Positions 1 through 9,010 of a DNA stretch of 64,000 nucleotides are shown piece after piece. A program made the translations under genes and the position numbers. The notes below the pieces were generated by a model. The model worked only from the letters and a program-made list of their open reading frames with translations, searched no databases and was not told the origin of the DNA. Origin of the DNA: Rhizobiales bacterium 62-47 (GTDB lineage Bacteria > Pseudomonadota > Alphaproteobacteria > Rhizobiales > Xanthobacteraceae); NCBI GenBank assembly GCA_001899255.1, contig MKVX01000007.1, forward strand, positions 124,001-188,000, read 5' to 3'. Each line of letters starts with the position of its first letter. Positions within the stretch are counted from its first letter, which is position 1.

Positions 1-186
1 GGGACCTATACTCTCACCGCCACTGCCAAGGACGCCTCGGGCCAATCCACCGCCATCTCCACTGAAATTCAGGGTGTGGTCGATTCCGCTGATCTCAGCC
101 AGGACCCGCCGCTGCTATCGATTGGCGGGCAGAACTTCACCATCGACAAGGTGAAGAAGGTGGTCGGACGCAGCAGCCTGTCCTGA
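1..186 (+). CDS. flgD: Flagellar hook assembly protein FlgD, C-terminal fragment
   Basis: The reading frame is open from the first base and ends at a TGA at 184-186, leaving the last 61 residues. They contain an Ig-like beta ending (GTYTLTATAKDASGQ) and a closing stretch with IGGQNFTIDKVKKVVG, which resembles the C-terminus of alphaproteobacterial FlgD. FlgD caps the growing hook outside the cell and guides hook subunit assembly. The flagellar genes that follow support the call. The N-terminus lies outside the window. Confidence 0.75.
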   Translation, partial: GTYTLTATAKDASGQSTAISTEIQGVVDSADLSQDPPLLSIGGQNFTIDKVKKVVGRSSLS

Positions 187-372
187 CGCGACATTGCCCA
201 AACCCACCTCGATCTCGCACGATCTCGCCACCGGCGCAGCCGGTTGTGGCGGCGGACTATGCTGCGATGCATCCAATACAGATTGTATTCGCCTGTTCCG
301 CTTAGGCAATTTTTAAGCCGATTGGCCTAGATTGCGATGGTGAGTTCAGTGGTTAGAGTTTGTGAGTACGCC

Positions 373-648
373 ATGACCGAACCCCATCGCCCGAGGGTGA
401 AATACGTCATCGGGCCCGACGGCAGTCCGTTGACGATCGCGGATCTGCCCGCGCCCGGAACCAAACGGTGGGTCATCCGCCGCAAGGCCGAGGTTGTCGC
501 CGCCGTTCGCGGCGGACTGCTCTCGCTTGAAGAAGCCTGCAGCCGCTATACGCTGACCGTGGACGAGTTCCTGTCCTGGCAGTTCTCCATCGATCAGCAT
601 GGCCTGGCCGGGCTGCGCACGACCCGCATTCAGCAGTATCGCCAGTAA
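373..648 (+). CDS. sciP: CtrA inhibitor SciP (DUF1153 family)
   Basis: This 91-residue protein matches SciP over its whole length: KYVIGPDGSPLT near the N-terminus, RRKAEVVAAVRGGLLS, then a helix-turn-helix part (EEACSRYTLTVDEFLSWQ) and the ending GLRTTRIQQYRQ. In Caulobacter, SciP binds the master regulator CtrA and blocks its activation of flagellar and cell-cycle genes. I chose the ATG at 373 because family members begin with MTEP; the in-frame ATG at 337 adds 12 residues that look unrelated. The gene sits between flgD and fliF, both typical members of the CtrA regulon. Confidence 0.9.
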   Translation: MTEPHRPRVKYVIGPDGSPLTIADLPAPGTKRWVIRRKAEVVAAVRGGLLSLEEACSRYTLTVDEFLSWQFSIDQHGLAGLRTTRIQQYRQ

Positions 649-672
649 GCCTTCTCCGAAATCGCCAATTTT

Positions 673-709
673 CTGAAAATCGGCCGTCCTCAGGGTGGCC
701 GATTTTCAG
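673..709 (+). terminator. Hairpin after sciP
   Basis: A perfect 13-bp inverted repeat (673-685 and 697-709, arm CTGAAAATCGGCC) with an 11-base loop lies 24 bases after the sciP stop. It has no T-run, so it may be a weak terminator or an mRNA 3' end stabiliser. Confidence 0.5.
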
Positions 710-734
710 CATGTACGCGGATTCGTCACGGGTC

Positions 735-750
735 TTAACCGCCGTTAACC
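735..750. promoter_or_regulatory. Paired TTAACC site, possible CtrA binding site
   Basis: Two TTAACC half-sites (735-740 and 745-750) lie about 70 bases before the fliF start. CtrA binds TTAA-N7-TTAA; here the spacing between the TTAA cores is 6, one short of consensus. The flagellar context favours CtrA control, but the spacing leaves doubt. Confidence 0.4.
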
Positions 751-819
751 ATATTGAAACCATCCCATGGGCAAATTTTGCCCAGTCGGCTGTCCATGCC
801 GAATCTCAGGGGCTGGTTC

Positions 820-2448
820 GTGCAGGGTCTGGCGGGATTTCTAAAAGGTCTGGGTGCGTCGAGGCTGGCCGCGATGATCGCGGTCACTGTCGCGCTGATC
901 GGATTCTTCAGCTTTGTCATCATGCGTGTCACTTCGCCGCAGATGACCACGCTCTTCACCGACCTCAGCGTCGAGGACTCATCGAGCATCATCAAGGAGC
1001 TCGAGCGTCAGGCGATTCCCTTTGAATTGCGCAACGACGGCGCCATCGTCATGGTGCCCAAGGACAAGGTCACGCGGCTGCGCATGAAGCTGGCCGAAGG
1101 CGGCCTGCCCAAGGGCGGTGGCGTCGGCTACGAGATCTTCGACAAGTCCGACGCCCTCGGTTCGACAAGTTTCGTTCAAAATATCAATCACTTGCGCGCT
1201 CTCGAAGGTGAGTTGGCACGGACCATCCGGGCCATCGACCGGATTCAGGCGGCCCGCGTTCACCTCGTGCTGCCGGAACGCCCGCTGTTCTCGCGCGAAG
1301 TCCCCGAGCCGTCGGCCTCCATCGTGCTGCGCGTTCGCGGCGCGCTGGAGCAGCAGCAAGTGCGTGCGATCCGTCATCTCGTGGCTTCCGCCGTCAAAGG
1401 GCTGAAGCCGCAGCGCGTCTCGGTCGTCGACGAGGCCGGCCAATTGCTGGCCGACGGAGCTGCCGCCGATGCGGCCAACGGTGGCGTCAGCAGCGACGAG
1501 CGCCGCGTCGGCTTCGAGAAGCGGCTGCGCAGCGAGGTCGAGTCGATCGTGTCGTCGGTAGTCGGCAGCGGCCGCGCCCGTGTGCAGCTGTCCGCCGACT
1601 TCGACTACAACAAGGTGACGCAGACCTCAGACAAGTTCGATCCAGAAGGGCGCGTCCTCCGCTCCAGCCAGACCCGCGAAGAATCATCCGCTACCGCCGA
1701 CAACCGCGACGGCCAGGTGACGGTGAACAACGAATTGCCGGGCAACCAGCGCCAGGACAATGCGACCACCGCGCGCGACCAGACCAAGAAGAGCGAAGAG
1801 ACCAACAACTACGAGATTTCGCGCATCACCAAGACCGAGGTGACCGAGGCAGGCCGCGTCAACCGCATCTCGGTCGCCGTTCTGGTCGATGGCATCTACA
1901 GCAAGAACGACAAGGGCGAGTTGGTCTATCAAGCGCGCGACAAGGAACAGCTCGATCGCATTGCCGCGCTGGTGCGCTCGGCCATCGGCTTCGACCAGAA
2001 GCGCGGCGATCAGGTCGAGGTCGTAAACTTGCGCTTCGCCGAAGGCCCCTCCGCACTGCCGATCAACGAGCCGGCCGGCTTCATGGGGATGCTGCAGTTC
2101 ACCAAGGACGACATCATGAACCTGATCGAGCTGGTCGTCATGATGCTGCTCGGCCTCGTCGTGGTGTTCATGGTGGTACGGCCGCTGGTCAAGCGCATCC
2201 TGAGCCCCGATGCCACGGCCAGCAACAACAGCCCGGCCCCGGTCCCCGCTTTGCCTGAAGCCACGCCAGCCCCGACCCCCGGCCAGAACCTGATCCCCGG
2301 CACCAACGCGACCGCGCAGATGATCGACGTCGCGCAGGTTCAAGGTCAGGTGCACGCCCAGTCTGTTCATCGCGTCGGCGAATTGGCCGAACGCAACCCC
2401 AACGAGACCGCTTCCATCATTCGCCAATGGCTTTCCGAACCAGCGTGA
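820..2448 (+). CDS. fliF: Flagellar MS-ring protein FliF
   Basis: FliF forms the MS ring in the inner membrane, the base of the flagellar motor. The protein has an N-terminal membrane segment (LAAMIAVTVALIGFFSFVIM), the YscJ/FliF ring domain (TTLFTDLSVEDSS, RVHLVLPERPLFSRE), a variable charged middle, a second membrane segment (LIELVVMMLLGLVVVFMVV) and a C-terminal tail for FliG (ASIIRQWL). I chose the GTG at 820 because AGGGG at 808-812 is well spaced and family members start with MQGL; ATGs at 754 and 796 are alternatives. It is first in a tight operon with fliG. Confidence 0.9.
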   Translation: MQGLAGFLKGLGASRLAAMIAVTVALIGFFSFVIMRVTSPQMTTLFTDLSVEDSSSIIKELERQAIPFELRNDGAIVMVPKDKVTRLRMKLAEGGLPKGGGVGYEIFDKSDALGSTSFVQNINHLRALEGELARTIRAIDRIQAARVHLVLPERPLFSREVPEPSASIVLRVRGALEQQQVRAIRHLVASAVKGLKPQRVSVVDEAGQLLADGAAADAANGGVSSDERRVGFEKRLRSEVESIVSSVVGSGRARVQLSADFDYNKVTQTSDKFDPEGRVLRSSQTREESSATADNRDGQVTVNNELPGNQRQDNATTARDQTKKSEETNNYEISRITKTEVTEAGRVNRISVAVLVDGIYSKNDKGELVYQARDKEQLDRIAALVRSAIGFDQKRGDQVEVVNLRFAEGPSALPINEPAGFMGMLQFTKDDIMNLIELVVMMLLGLVVVFMVVRPLVKRILSPDATASNNSPAPVPALPEATPAPTPGQNLIPGTNATAQMIDVAQVQGQVHAQSVHRVGELAERNPNETASIIRQWLSEPA

Positions 2449-2454
2449 TCCGAC

Positions 2455-3546
2455 ATGGCCGTACCGCAGACCATCGCCAACACCAGTAATGACATCGCCA
2501 GCGTCGTCGCAACGCTGGCGAGCCGCCAGAACGGGCGCGGCAAGAGCACAAAGCAAATGACCGGCCCGCAGCGCGCCGCGATCATGATGCTGGCGCTCGG
2601 CGAACAATACGGAGGCAAGGTCTGGGCCCTGCTCGACGACGATGAGGTGCGCGAGCTCTCGGTCGTGATGTCGTCGCTCGGCACCGTCGAAGCGGATGTC
2701 GTCGAAGACCTGATGCTCGAATTCGTATCGCGGATGTCAGCCTCGGGCGCGTTGATGGGCAATTTCGACGCCACCGAGCGACTGCTTCAGCAATATCTTC
2801 CGGCGGATCGCGTCACCGGCATCATGGATGAAATCCGCGGGCCGGCCGGCCGTAACATGTGGGAGAAGCTCTCCAACGTGCAGGAAGAGGTCCTCGCCAA
2901 CTATCTAAAGAACGAATATCCGCAGACCATCGCCGTGGTGCTGTCAAAACTGAAGCCCGAGCACGCCGCGCGCGTGCTGGCGATCCTTCCGGAAGACATG
3001 GCGCTCGACGTCATCGGCCGCATGCTCAAGATGGAAGCGGTGCAGAAGGAAGTCATCGAACGCGTCGAGCAGACCTTGCGCAGCGAATTCATGTCAAACC
3101 TGTCGCAGACGCGCCGCCGCGATGCGCATGAAGTGATGGCGGAAATCTTCAACAACTTCGACCGACAGACCGAAACCCGCTTCATCACCTCGCTCGAGGA
3201 AGAAAATCGCGAATCCGCCGAGCGCATCAAGGCACTGATGTTCACCTTTGACGATCTGGTGAAGTTGGACGCGGCGTCGGCGCAAACCCTGATGCGGAAT
3301 GTCGACAAGGACAAGCTCGGTATCGCGTTGAAGAGCGCCAACGAGGAGGTCCGCGGCTTCTTCCTCGGCAATATGTCATCGCGCGCCGGCAAGATGCTGC
3401 TCGACGATATGGCTGCCCTCGGTCCGGTGCGCCTGCGCGACGTCGATGAAGCGCAGGCCCTGCTCGTAAACCTCGCCAAGGATCTCGCAGCCAAGGGCGA
3501 AATCATGCTGTCTAAAAACCGCGCAGACGACGAACTGGTGTATTGA
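2455..3546 (+). CDS. fliG: Flagellar motor switch protein FliG
   Basis: FliG, 363 residues, is the switch-complex subunit that contacts FliF and transmits torque from the stator. The N-terminal domain ([15 protein letters not shown]), the middle domain ([22 protein letters not shown], close to the EHPQ motif) and the charged C-terminal torque helix region ([14 protein letters not shown]) are all recognisable. It begins 6 bases after fliF, and its TGA overlaps the fliH ATG by one base, so the genes are translationally coupled. Confidence 0.93.
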   Translation: MAVPQTIANTSNDIASVVATLASRQNGRGKSTKQMTGPQRAAIMMLALGEQYGGKVWALLDDDEVRELSVVMSSLGTVEADVVEDLMLEFVSRMSASGALMGNFDATERLLQQYLPADRVTGIMDEIRGPAGRNMWEKLSNVQEEVLANYLKNEYPQTIAVVLSKLKPEHAARVLAILPEDMALDVIGRMLKMEAVQKEVIERVEQTLRSEFMSNLSQTRRRDAHEVMAEIFNNFDRQTETRFITSLEEENRESAERIKALMFTFDDLVKLDAASAQTLMRNVDKDKLGIALKSANEEVRGFFLGNMSSRAGKMLLDDMAALGPVRLRDVDEAQALLVNLAKDLAAKGEIMLSKNRADDELVY

Positions 3547-4184
3547 TGGGCGCTCCGGCAAAATTCCTGTTCGATGTCGACTTCTCCGTTCCCAACAAGG
3601 CGCGGGAGCGGGCGGCAACGCCGGCCGAAATCGCGCAGCAGATCGCGCAGGCGGAGGCACGGGCCTATCGCGCCGGCTATGACGCCGCGCAGCACGAAGC
3701 CAAGGTGGACAGCGACCGCCGCACAGCAATGGCATTCGAGCAAATCGGCGTTGCGATTCAGACCATCGCCTCGCGCCTCTTGAGCGTCGAGGATCGCATC
3801 GCAACCGAAGCCGTCGACGTCGCAGTTGCGGCGGCCCGCAAGCTGAGCGGGGAATTGGTCGCGGCCGAGCCGCTCGCCGGTGTCACTGCTCTGATGGAAG
3901 ATTGCTTCCGGCATCTGGTCTCGACGCCGCACCTCGTTGTTCGCGTCAACGACAATCTTTATGAGGCTGCACGGGATCGCTTTGAGCAATTGGCCCGTCA
4001 AAGAGGCTTTCAAGGCCGTCTGATCGTGCTGGCGGAGCCCGACATCGAGGCAGGCGACTGCAAGATCGAATGGGCCGACGGCGGCGTCGTCCGCGAACGC
4101 GCAACGATCGAGGCCAAGATCGACGAACTGGTCGGGAATTACGTCGCCTCGCGCAAGCGGGCAGACACGGGGACAGAGTCATGA
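3546..4184 (+). CDS. fliH: Flagellar assembly protein FliH-like
   Basis: This 212-residue protein sits at the fliH place in the operon. FliH regulates the FliI export ATPase in the cytoplasm. An N-terminal coiled coil rich in Ala, Gln and Glu (PAEIAQQIAQAEARAYRAGY) precedes the FliH/HrpE-like C-terminal half (LVVRVNDNLYEAARDRF, LAEPDIEAGDCKIEWADGG), as in family members. FliH sequences diverge strongly, so context carries weight. The ATG overlaps the fliG stop by one base, and the stop overlaps fliN by four. Confidence 0.8.
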   Translation: MGAPAKFLFDVDFSVPNKARERAATPAEIAQQIAQAEARAYRAGYDAAQHEAKVDSDRRTAMAFEQIGVAIQTIASRLLSVEDRIATEAVDVAVAAARKLSGELVAAEPLAGVTALMEDCFRHLVSTPHLVVRVNDNLYEAARDRFEQLARQRGFQGRLIVLAEPDIEAGDCKIEWADGGVVRERATIEAKIDELVGNYVASRKRADTGTES

Positions 4185-4531
4185 GCGACAACGACAGCAA
4201 GATTCCGCTGCAGGATCTCAATTCGGCCGATGCGCCGCCGATGGCCGACGAGTCCAACCACGACGATGAACAGACCTCGCGCGCCGCGGCCGATCTCGAA
4301 GCGGTGTTCGACGTGCCGGTGCAGGTGTCGGCAGTGCTCGGCCGTTCGAAGATGGACGTCGGCGAACTGCTCAAACTCGGACCCGGGACCGTGCTCGAAC
4401 TCGACCGCAAGGTCGGCGAAGCGATCGATATCTACGTCAACAACCGACTGGTGGCGCGTGGCGAAGTTGTCCTCGTCGAGGACAAGCTCGGCGTCACCAT
4501 GACCGAAATCATCAAGGCGGAGCGCGCCTGA
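4181..4531 (+). CDS. fliN: Flagellar motor switch protein FliN
   Basis: FliN forms the lower C-ring of the motor and binds phosphorylated CheY. The 116-residue protein has a disordered acidic N-terminus (about 1-38) and then a complete SpoA domain: VFDVPVQVSAVLGRSKMDVGELLKLGPGTVLEL, VNNRLVARGEVV and KLGVTMTEII. The ATGA overlap with fliH shows coupling. The start at 4181 gives the usual length; upstream in-frame starts fall inside fliH. Confidence 0.92.
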   Translation: MSDNDSKIPLQDLNSADAPPMADESNHDDEQTSRAAADLEAVFDVPVQVSAVLGRSKMDVGELLKLGPGTVLELDRKVGEAIDIYVNNRLVARGEVVLVEDKLGVTMTEIIKAERA

Positions 4532-4579
4532 CGCGCGAATAACCAGCGCGATACGCGCGGCGAATAACAGGAGCAAACC

Positions 4580-5965
4580 ATGCGGCTTCTCATTGTTGGC
4601 ACCCTCAAGGGCCAGCTCACGACAGCCACCAAGATCGCCATGGACAATGGCGCCTCGGTCACGCACGCCGAGGAAAGCGAACAGGCGATGCGCGTGCTGC
4701 GCGGCGGCAAGGGTGCGGACCTGCTGCTGGTCGACGTGGCACTCGACATCCGCGATCTGGTGATGCGGCTCGAAGCCGAACACATCCACGTGCCGATCGT
4801 CGCTTGCGGCATCGCCAGCGACGCACGCGCTGCGGTCGCCGCCATTCATGCTGGCGCCAAGGAATACATCCCGCTGCCGCCTGATCCGGAATTAATCGCT
4901 GCGGTGCTGGCTGCCGTCGCCAACGACTCGCGCGATCTGGTCTATCGCGACGAAGCGATGGCCAAGGTCATCAAGCTCGCCCAGCAGATCGCCGGCTCCG
5001 ACGCCTCGGTGATGATCACCGGCGAATCCGGCACCGGCAAGGAAGTGCTGGCGCGCTACGTGCACAGCCGCTCGCATCGCGCGCGGAAGCCGTTCATTTC
5101 GGTCAATTGCGCGGCAATCCCCGAACATCTGCTCGAATCCGAATTGTTCGGTCACGAGAAAGGCGCCTTCACCGGCGCCATCGCCCGCCGCATCGGCAAG
5201 TTCGAGGAAGCCACCGGCGGCACGCTGCTGCTGGACGAAATCTCCGAGATGGACGTCCGGCTGCAATCCAAATTGCTGCGCGCCATCCAGGAACGCGTGA
5301 TCGATCGCGTTGGCGGCACCCGGCCTGTGCCGGTGGATATCCGCATCATCGCCACCTCGAACCGCAACCTTGCCGAAGCCGTGCGCGATGGCAGCTTCCG
5401 CGAGGACCTGCTGTTCCGTCTCAACGTCGTCAATCTGAAGATTCCGCCGCTGCGCGAGCGCCCCGCGGACATCATGGAATTGGCGCAACATTTCGCCAGG
5501 AAATACGCCGAAGCCAATGGCGTGCCGGTGCGGCCGATTTCCGTCGAAGCTCGGCACGTCCTCGCCACCAATCGCTGGCAAGGCAACGTGCGCGAGCTGG
5601 AAAACACCATTCATCGTTCGGTGCTGATGGCCAGCGGCGACGAAATCGGTGCCGACGCCATTCTCACCCCCGACGGCGACCGGCTCGATCTGGCCAAATC
5701 GGCACCCGCCGTGGCCCATGCCACGCTCGCGGCCGAACAGGTGACGCGCGCGCTGGTGGGCCGCACGGTGGCTGACGTCGAACGCGATCTGATTCTGGAA
5801 ACGCTGAAGCACTGCCTCGGCAACCGGACCCATGCCGCGAACATTCTCGGCATTTCGATCCGCACGTTGCGGAACAAGCTCAACGAATATGCCGATGGCG
5901 GATTGCCGATCACGCCCGCCGGTGCCGGAGCCAGCGACTATCGCAACGTTGCGGCCACGGCGTAA
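4580..5965 (+). CDS. flbD: Sigma-54-dependent flagellar regulator FlbD
   Basis: This 461-residue protein has a degenerate receiver domain (1-120) that keeps the fold but not a clear acidic pocket, an AAA+ sigma-54 activation domain with Walker A GESGTGKE, the sigma-54 contact loop GAFTGA, a GGTLLLDEI Walker B and FREDLLFRLNV, and a Fis-type DNA-binding C-terminus (NRTHAANILGISIRTLRNKLNEY). In Caulobacter FlbD switches on late flagellar genes and represses early ones. Its place at the end of the fliFGHN cluster is the conserved alphaproteobacterial arrangement. A 48-base gap follows fliN. Confidence 0.93.
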   Translation: MRLLIVGTLKGQLTTATKIAMDNGASVTHAEESEQAMRVLRGGKGADLLLVDVALDIRDLVMRLEAEHIHVPIVACGIASDARAAVAAIHAGAKEYIPLPPDPELIAAVLAAVANDSRDLVYRDEAMAKVIKLAQQIAGSDASVMITGESGTGKEVLARYVHSRSHRARKPFISVNCAAIPEHLLESELFGHEKGAFTGAIARRIGKFEEATGGTLLLDEISEMDVRLQSKLLRAIQERVIDRVGGTRPVPVDIRIIATSNRNLAEAVRDGSFREDLLFRLNVVNLKIPPLRERPADIMELAQHFARKYAEANGVPVRPISVEARHVLATNRWQGNVRELENTIHRSVLMASGDEIGADAILTPDGDRLDLAKSAPAVAHATLAAEQVTRALVGRTVADVERDLILETLKHCLGNRTHAANILGISIRTLRNKLNEYADGGLPITPAGAGASDYRNVAATA

Positions 5966-5977
5966 GCGAAGGGCGGG

Positions 5978-6151
5978 CTATACCCGCAACGTCAGCGCCG
6001 AGTAACTCGGCGCATCAGGCTTGCGGAAGATGCGGATCGGATCGCCAGGCTCCAGGCGCGGCGCGCTGAGCATCGCGTAGACGTAGAGCGCGATATACGC
6101 GATCGATATTGCACCGATTCCATACATCGCCCAGGTTGCGACGCGTTTCAT
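5978..6151 (-). CDS. Small conserved-looking membrane protein, 57 aa
   Basis: The minus strand encodes MKRVATWAMYGIGAISIAYI followed by a continuing membrane helix (about residues 8-30) and a short soluble tail with EPGDPIRIFRKPDAPSYSA. A single N-terminal helix with a basic start and a proline-rich tail suggests an anchored periplasmic or cytoplasmic peptide. It converges on flbD with 12 bases between stop codons. I do not recognise a function; base composition matches the neighbours and the frame is free of rare features, so I think it is real. Confidence 0.6.
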   Translation of the reverse strand: MKRVATWAMYGIGAISIAYIALYVYAMLSAPRLEPGDPIRIFRKPDAPSYSALTLRV

Positions 6152-6326
6152 CCGACTGATCTCGCACGGGGAGTCGCAAGCGTTTTAGCATAGAATCGTC
6201 GCGAGCAACCCGCACACGGCAGGATGGCCCTGTTCCCTCCCCGCTTGCGCAGGCAGCGCGAATGGTTAGCTTGCAGTCTATCGAATCGCCGCGGCAGACG
6301 GTGGCGATTGGTACCATCGAGATCCC

Positions 6327-7436
6327 ATGCCCACCTTCACACCTCATCAGGATGCCGCGCTGCAAGCCGTCGCCGATTGGCTAAAAGCCAAGCCTGGCAA
6401 GAACGGCACGCCACCGGTGTTCCGGCTGTTCGGTTTTGCCGGCACCGGCAAAACCACGCTGGCGCGTCACATCGCTGACGGGGTCGACGGCGAAGTCAAG
6501 TTCGCCGCGTTCACCGGCAAGGCCGCACTGGTGATGCGCAACAAAGGCTGCGACGGCGCTTCGACGATCCACTCATTGATCTATCGCGCCCGCGAGTCCG
6601 GCGAAGAGCAGCCGAGCTTCGAATTGTGGGACGATGCACCGGCCTCGAAAGCCAAGCTCATCGTCATCGATGAATGCTCGATGGTCGATGCCGATCTCGG
6701 CCGCGACTTGATGTCGTTCGATTGCCCGCTGCTGGTGCTCGGCGATCCGGCGCAGCTGCCGCCGATTCAGGGCGGCGGTTTCTTCACCGATTGCGAACCC
6801 GACGCCATGCTGACCGAGGTGCACCGACAAGCGCAGAACGATCCGATCGTGCGCATGTCGATGGCGGTGCGCGAGGGCCGCGCGCTCGAGACCGGCCAGT
6901 TCGGCGACAGCGAGGTGGTGCGCCGCGACGCCCTCGATCCCGACCGCGTCATGAACGCCGACCAAATATTGGTGGGCCGCAACAACACGCGGCGCGCTTA
7001 CAATATGCGGGTGCGGCAAAAGCAGAACATCGAAGATCCGTTGCCGGTCGCTGGCGACAAGCTGGTCTGCCTGCGCAACAATCGCAAGAAAGCCCTGTTC
7101 AACGGTGGACTGTGGCGTGTGAAATCGCGGGCGCAGTCGAAGTCGAAGATCGTCACCATGCGTCTATCGCCTGACGAGGATTTCGGCGGCCGTCTCACCA
7201 AGGTTTCGGTACGGGGCGACTGCTTCAGCGGCGGTATCGAGGATATTCCGTGGGAGCAACGCAAGCCCTACGACGAATTCGATTACGGCTACGTCCTCAC
7301 CGTGCACAAGTCGCAGGGCTCGCAGTGGGACGACGTGGTGTTGTTCGACGAAAGCTTCGCCTTTCAGGAGAGCCGGGCCCGCTGGCTCTACACTGGCATC
7401 ACACGGGCGGCAAAGCGGCTGAGCATCGTGGTCTGA
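6327..7436 (+). CDS. RecD/Dda-like superfamily 1 DNA helicase
   Basis: The 369-residue protein has a Walker A (GFAGTGKTTLA), motif Ia (AFTGKAALVMRNKGC), Walker B (LIVIDECSMVD), motif III (LVLGDPAQLPPI), and C-terminal UvrD-like motifs (GYVLTVHKSQGSQWDDVV, WLYTGITRAAKRLSIV). These are all the motifs of a compact RecD2/Dda-type 5'-3' helicase, without the N-terminal extensions of RecD. Such proteins probably work in DNA repair or replication restart. It stands alone, divergent from the small gene at 5978-6151. Confidence 0.85.
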   Translation: MPTFTPHQDAALQAVADWLKAKPGKNGTPPVFRLFGFAGTGKTTLARHIADGVDGEVKFAAFTGKAALVMRNKGCDGASTIHSLIYRARESGEEQPSFELWDDAPASKAKLIVIDECSMVDADLGRDLMSFDCPLLVLGDPAQLPPIQGGGFFTDCEPDAMLTEVHRQAQNDPIVRMSMAVREGRALETGQFGDSEVVRRDALDPDRVMNADQILVGRNNTRRAYNMRVRQKQNIEDPLPVAGDKLVCLRNNRKKALFNGGLWRVKSRAQSKSKIVTMRLSPDEDFGGRLTKVSVRGDCFSGGIEDIPWEQRKPYDEFDYGYVLTVHKSQGSQWDDVVLFDESFAFQESRARWLYTGITRAAKRLSIVV

Positions 7437-7572
7437 CCGGCGCGATTGAACCTTTTTGCGTTGCCAACGACCAACGAGTTGCGCCAATCTGCCGCATGGC
7501 GAAAATGGCGTCCTCCGAAACAATCGGGCTTTAAACGGATTTTGACCGCCGACGCCGCGGGAAGGAGTTGAA

Positions 7573-7968
7573 ATGCGATTTGCAAAAACCATTGGAGCAG
7601 CGCTGCTTGTGGGTTCGACTGCGCTGGCGTTCACCGGACAGGCCAACGCGGCCCCTATGCTGGGCAACCAAGCGGTCATTTCCAGCGGGGCACCGACCCT
7701 GACTGAAAGCGTGCAGTACTATTATCGCCGGTACGGATATCGCGGATATCCGCGCTATGGATATGGCTATCGCGGTTACGGATACGACGGCGCGGCCGTC
7801 GTCGGCGGATTGGCCGCCGGCGCCATCATCGGCGGCGCTATTGCTGCCGGGCAGGCCAATGCTGCGGCCCAGCAACATGCCGCCTATTGCTCGCAGCGTT
7901 ACCGCTCGTACGATCCGGCAAGCAACACCTACTTGTCCAAGGACGGCAACCGCTATCCCTGCCGCTGA
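7573..7968 (+). CDS. BA14K family secreted protein
   Basis: A signal peptide (MRFAKTIGAALLVGSTALAF, cleavage near ANA-AP) precedes a Tyr/Gly/Arg-rich stretch (YYYRRYGYRGYPRYGYGYRG), a glycine/alanine-rich segment that could insert in a membrane (VVGGLAAGAIIGGAIAAG), and the BA14K ending YCSQRYRSYDPASNTYLSKD. BA14K proteins were first described in Brucella as immunoreactive and lectin-like, and are widespread in Rhizobiales; the exact role is unclear. A good Shine-Dalgarno (AAGGAG, 5 bases before the ATG) fixes the start. Confidence 0.85.
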   Translation: MRFAKTIGAALLVGSTALAFTGQANAAPMLGNQAVISSGAPTLTESVQYYYRRYGYRGYPRYGYGYRGYGYDGAAVVGGLAAGAIIGGAIAAGQANAAAQQHAAYCSQRYRSYDPASNTYLSKDGNRYPCR

Positions 7969-7994
7969 TCGCATCTCGATTGTTACTCCGCACG

Positions 7995-8023
7995 AGGCCG
8001 CGGGACCGCATGTCCGGCGGCCT
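7995..8023 (+). terminator. Likely terminator of the BA14K gene
   Basis: A 12-bp stem with one mismatch (7995-8006 and 8012-8023) and a 5-base loop ends in CCTTT. It lies 27 bases after the stop of the BA14K gene. Confidence 0.5.
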
Positions 8024-8266
8024 TTGTCGTGCCAGGAAATGATATCGGCGCCAGGGGTGACGGCACATGCCGATGATGTCGCCCGGCAACAACCATAAGC
8101 CGCTGAAATTCCGGAGCATTCGGTCACGAATTTGTGTGCGTCGGGCCGTAACAAAACGGCATTCGCCGCGTAACTTGTGTCGCCCGCGAACGTCCCATGA
8201 GAGGGCCGCACGAACTCACTTTATCGCCGCAACTCGCATATGATCGATCATCCAGGAAAAGACACC

Positions 8267-8986
8267 ATGCGCCCACATCAGCTCCATCGCCTCGCGTTCG
8301 GCGCGCTCGTCATCGGCGCGCTGACCTTCTCGTCGCATTTCGTTGCGCCTTCTTTCGCCGCGGAAGAGGCTGTCGTCATTCCGGCTCCAGCGAAGGATGT
8401 CGCTGCTGCGGATGGCCTGCAGACTGCAGTCATCGCGGGTGGCTGCTTCTGGGGCGTGCAGGGCGTTTATCAGCATACCGCGGGCGTCGTGAATGCAGTG
8501 TCGGGTTATGCGGGCGGCAACAAGAGCACTGCTACCTATGACAAAGTGAGCAGCGGCACCACTGGCCACGCCGAAGCGGTCGAAATCACCTACGATCCAA
8601 AACGCATCAGCTATGGCAAGATTCTGCAGATATTCTTCTCTGTGGTGCATGATCCGACGCAACTAAACCGCCAGGGTCCGGACACCGGCACGCAATATCG
8701 TTCGGCCATCTTTTCGGCCAACGACGAGCAGAAACAGGTTGCCGATGCGTACATCGCGCAACTCAACGCCGCCAAGGTTTTCAAGAAGCCGATCGTCACC
8801 AAGGTCGGAGCGCTGGAAGGCTTTTTCCCGGCCGAGGCTTATCATCAGGACTACCTGACGCTACACCCGAACCAACCCTATATAGCCTACAACGACCTGC
8901 CGAAGATCGAGAACCTGAAGAAGATCTTCGCGCAGAATTACATCGAGAAGCCAACGCTGGTGAGCTCACGCAAGGCAACCAACTGA
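8267..8986 (+). CDS. msrA: Peptide methionine-S-sulfoxide reductase MsrA, exported form
   Basis: MsrA reduces the S-epimer of methionine sulfoxide in proteins. The catalytic motif GGCFWG gives Cys60 as the active residue, and SGYAGG, GHAEAVEITYDP and the GTQYRSAIF block are standard. A hydrophobic leader (FGALVIGALTFSSHFVAPSF, ending AA-EE) points to export. The ATG at 8267 has AGGA upstream; an upstream ATG at 8240 lacks a ribosome site. It precedes msrB by 24 bases, so both epimers can be repaired from one transcript. Confidence 0.92.
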   Translation: MRPHQLHRLAFGALVIGALTFSSHFVAPSFAAEEAVVIPAPAKDVAAADGLQTAVIAGGCFWGVQGVYQHTAGVVNAVSGYAGGNKSTATYDKVSSGTTGHAEAVEITYDPKRISYGKILQIFFSVVHDPTQLNRQGPDTGTQYRSAIFSANDEQKQVADAYIAQLNAAKVFKKPIVTKVGALEGFFPAEAYHQDYLTLHPNQPYIAYNDLPKIENLKKIFAQNYIEKPTLVSSRKATN

Positions 8987-9010
8987 CGGCCGATCAATTT
9001 GGAGACATCG

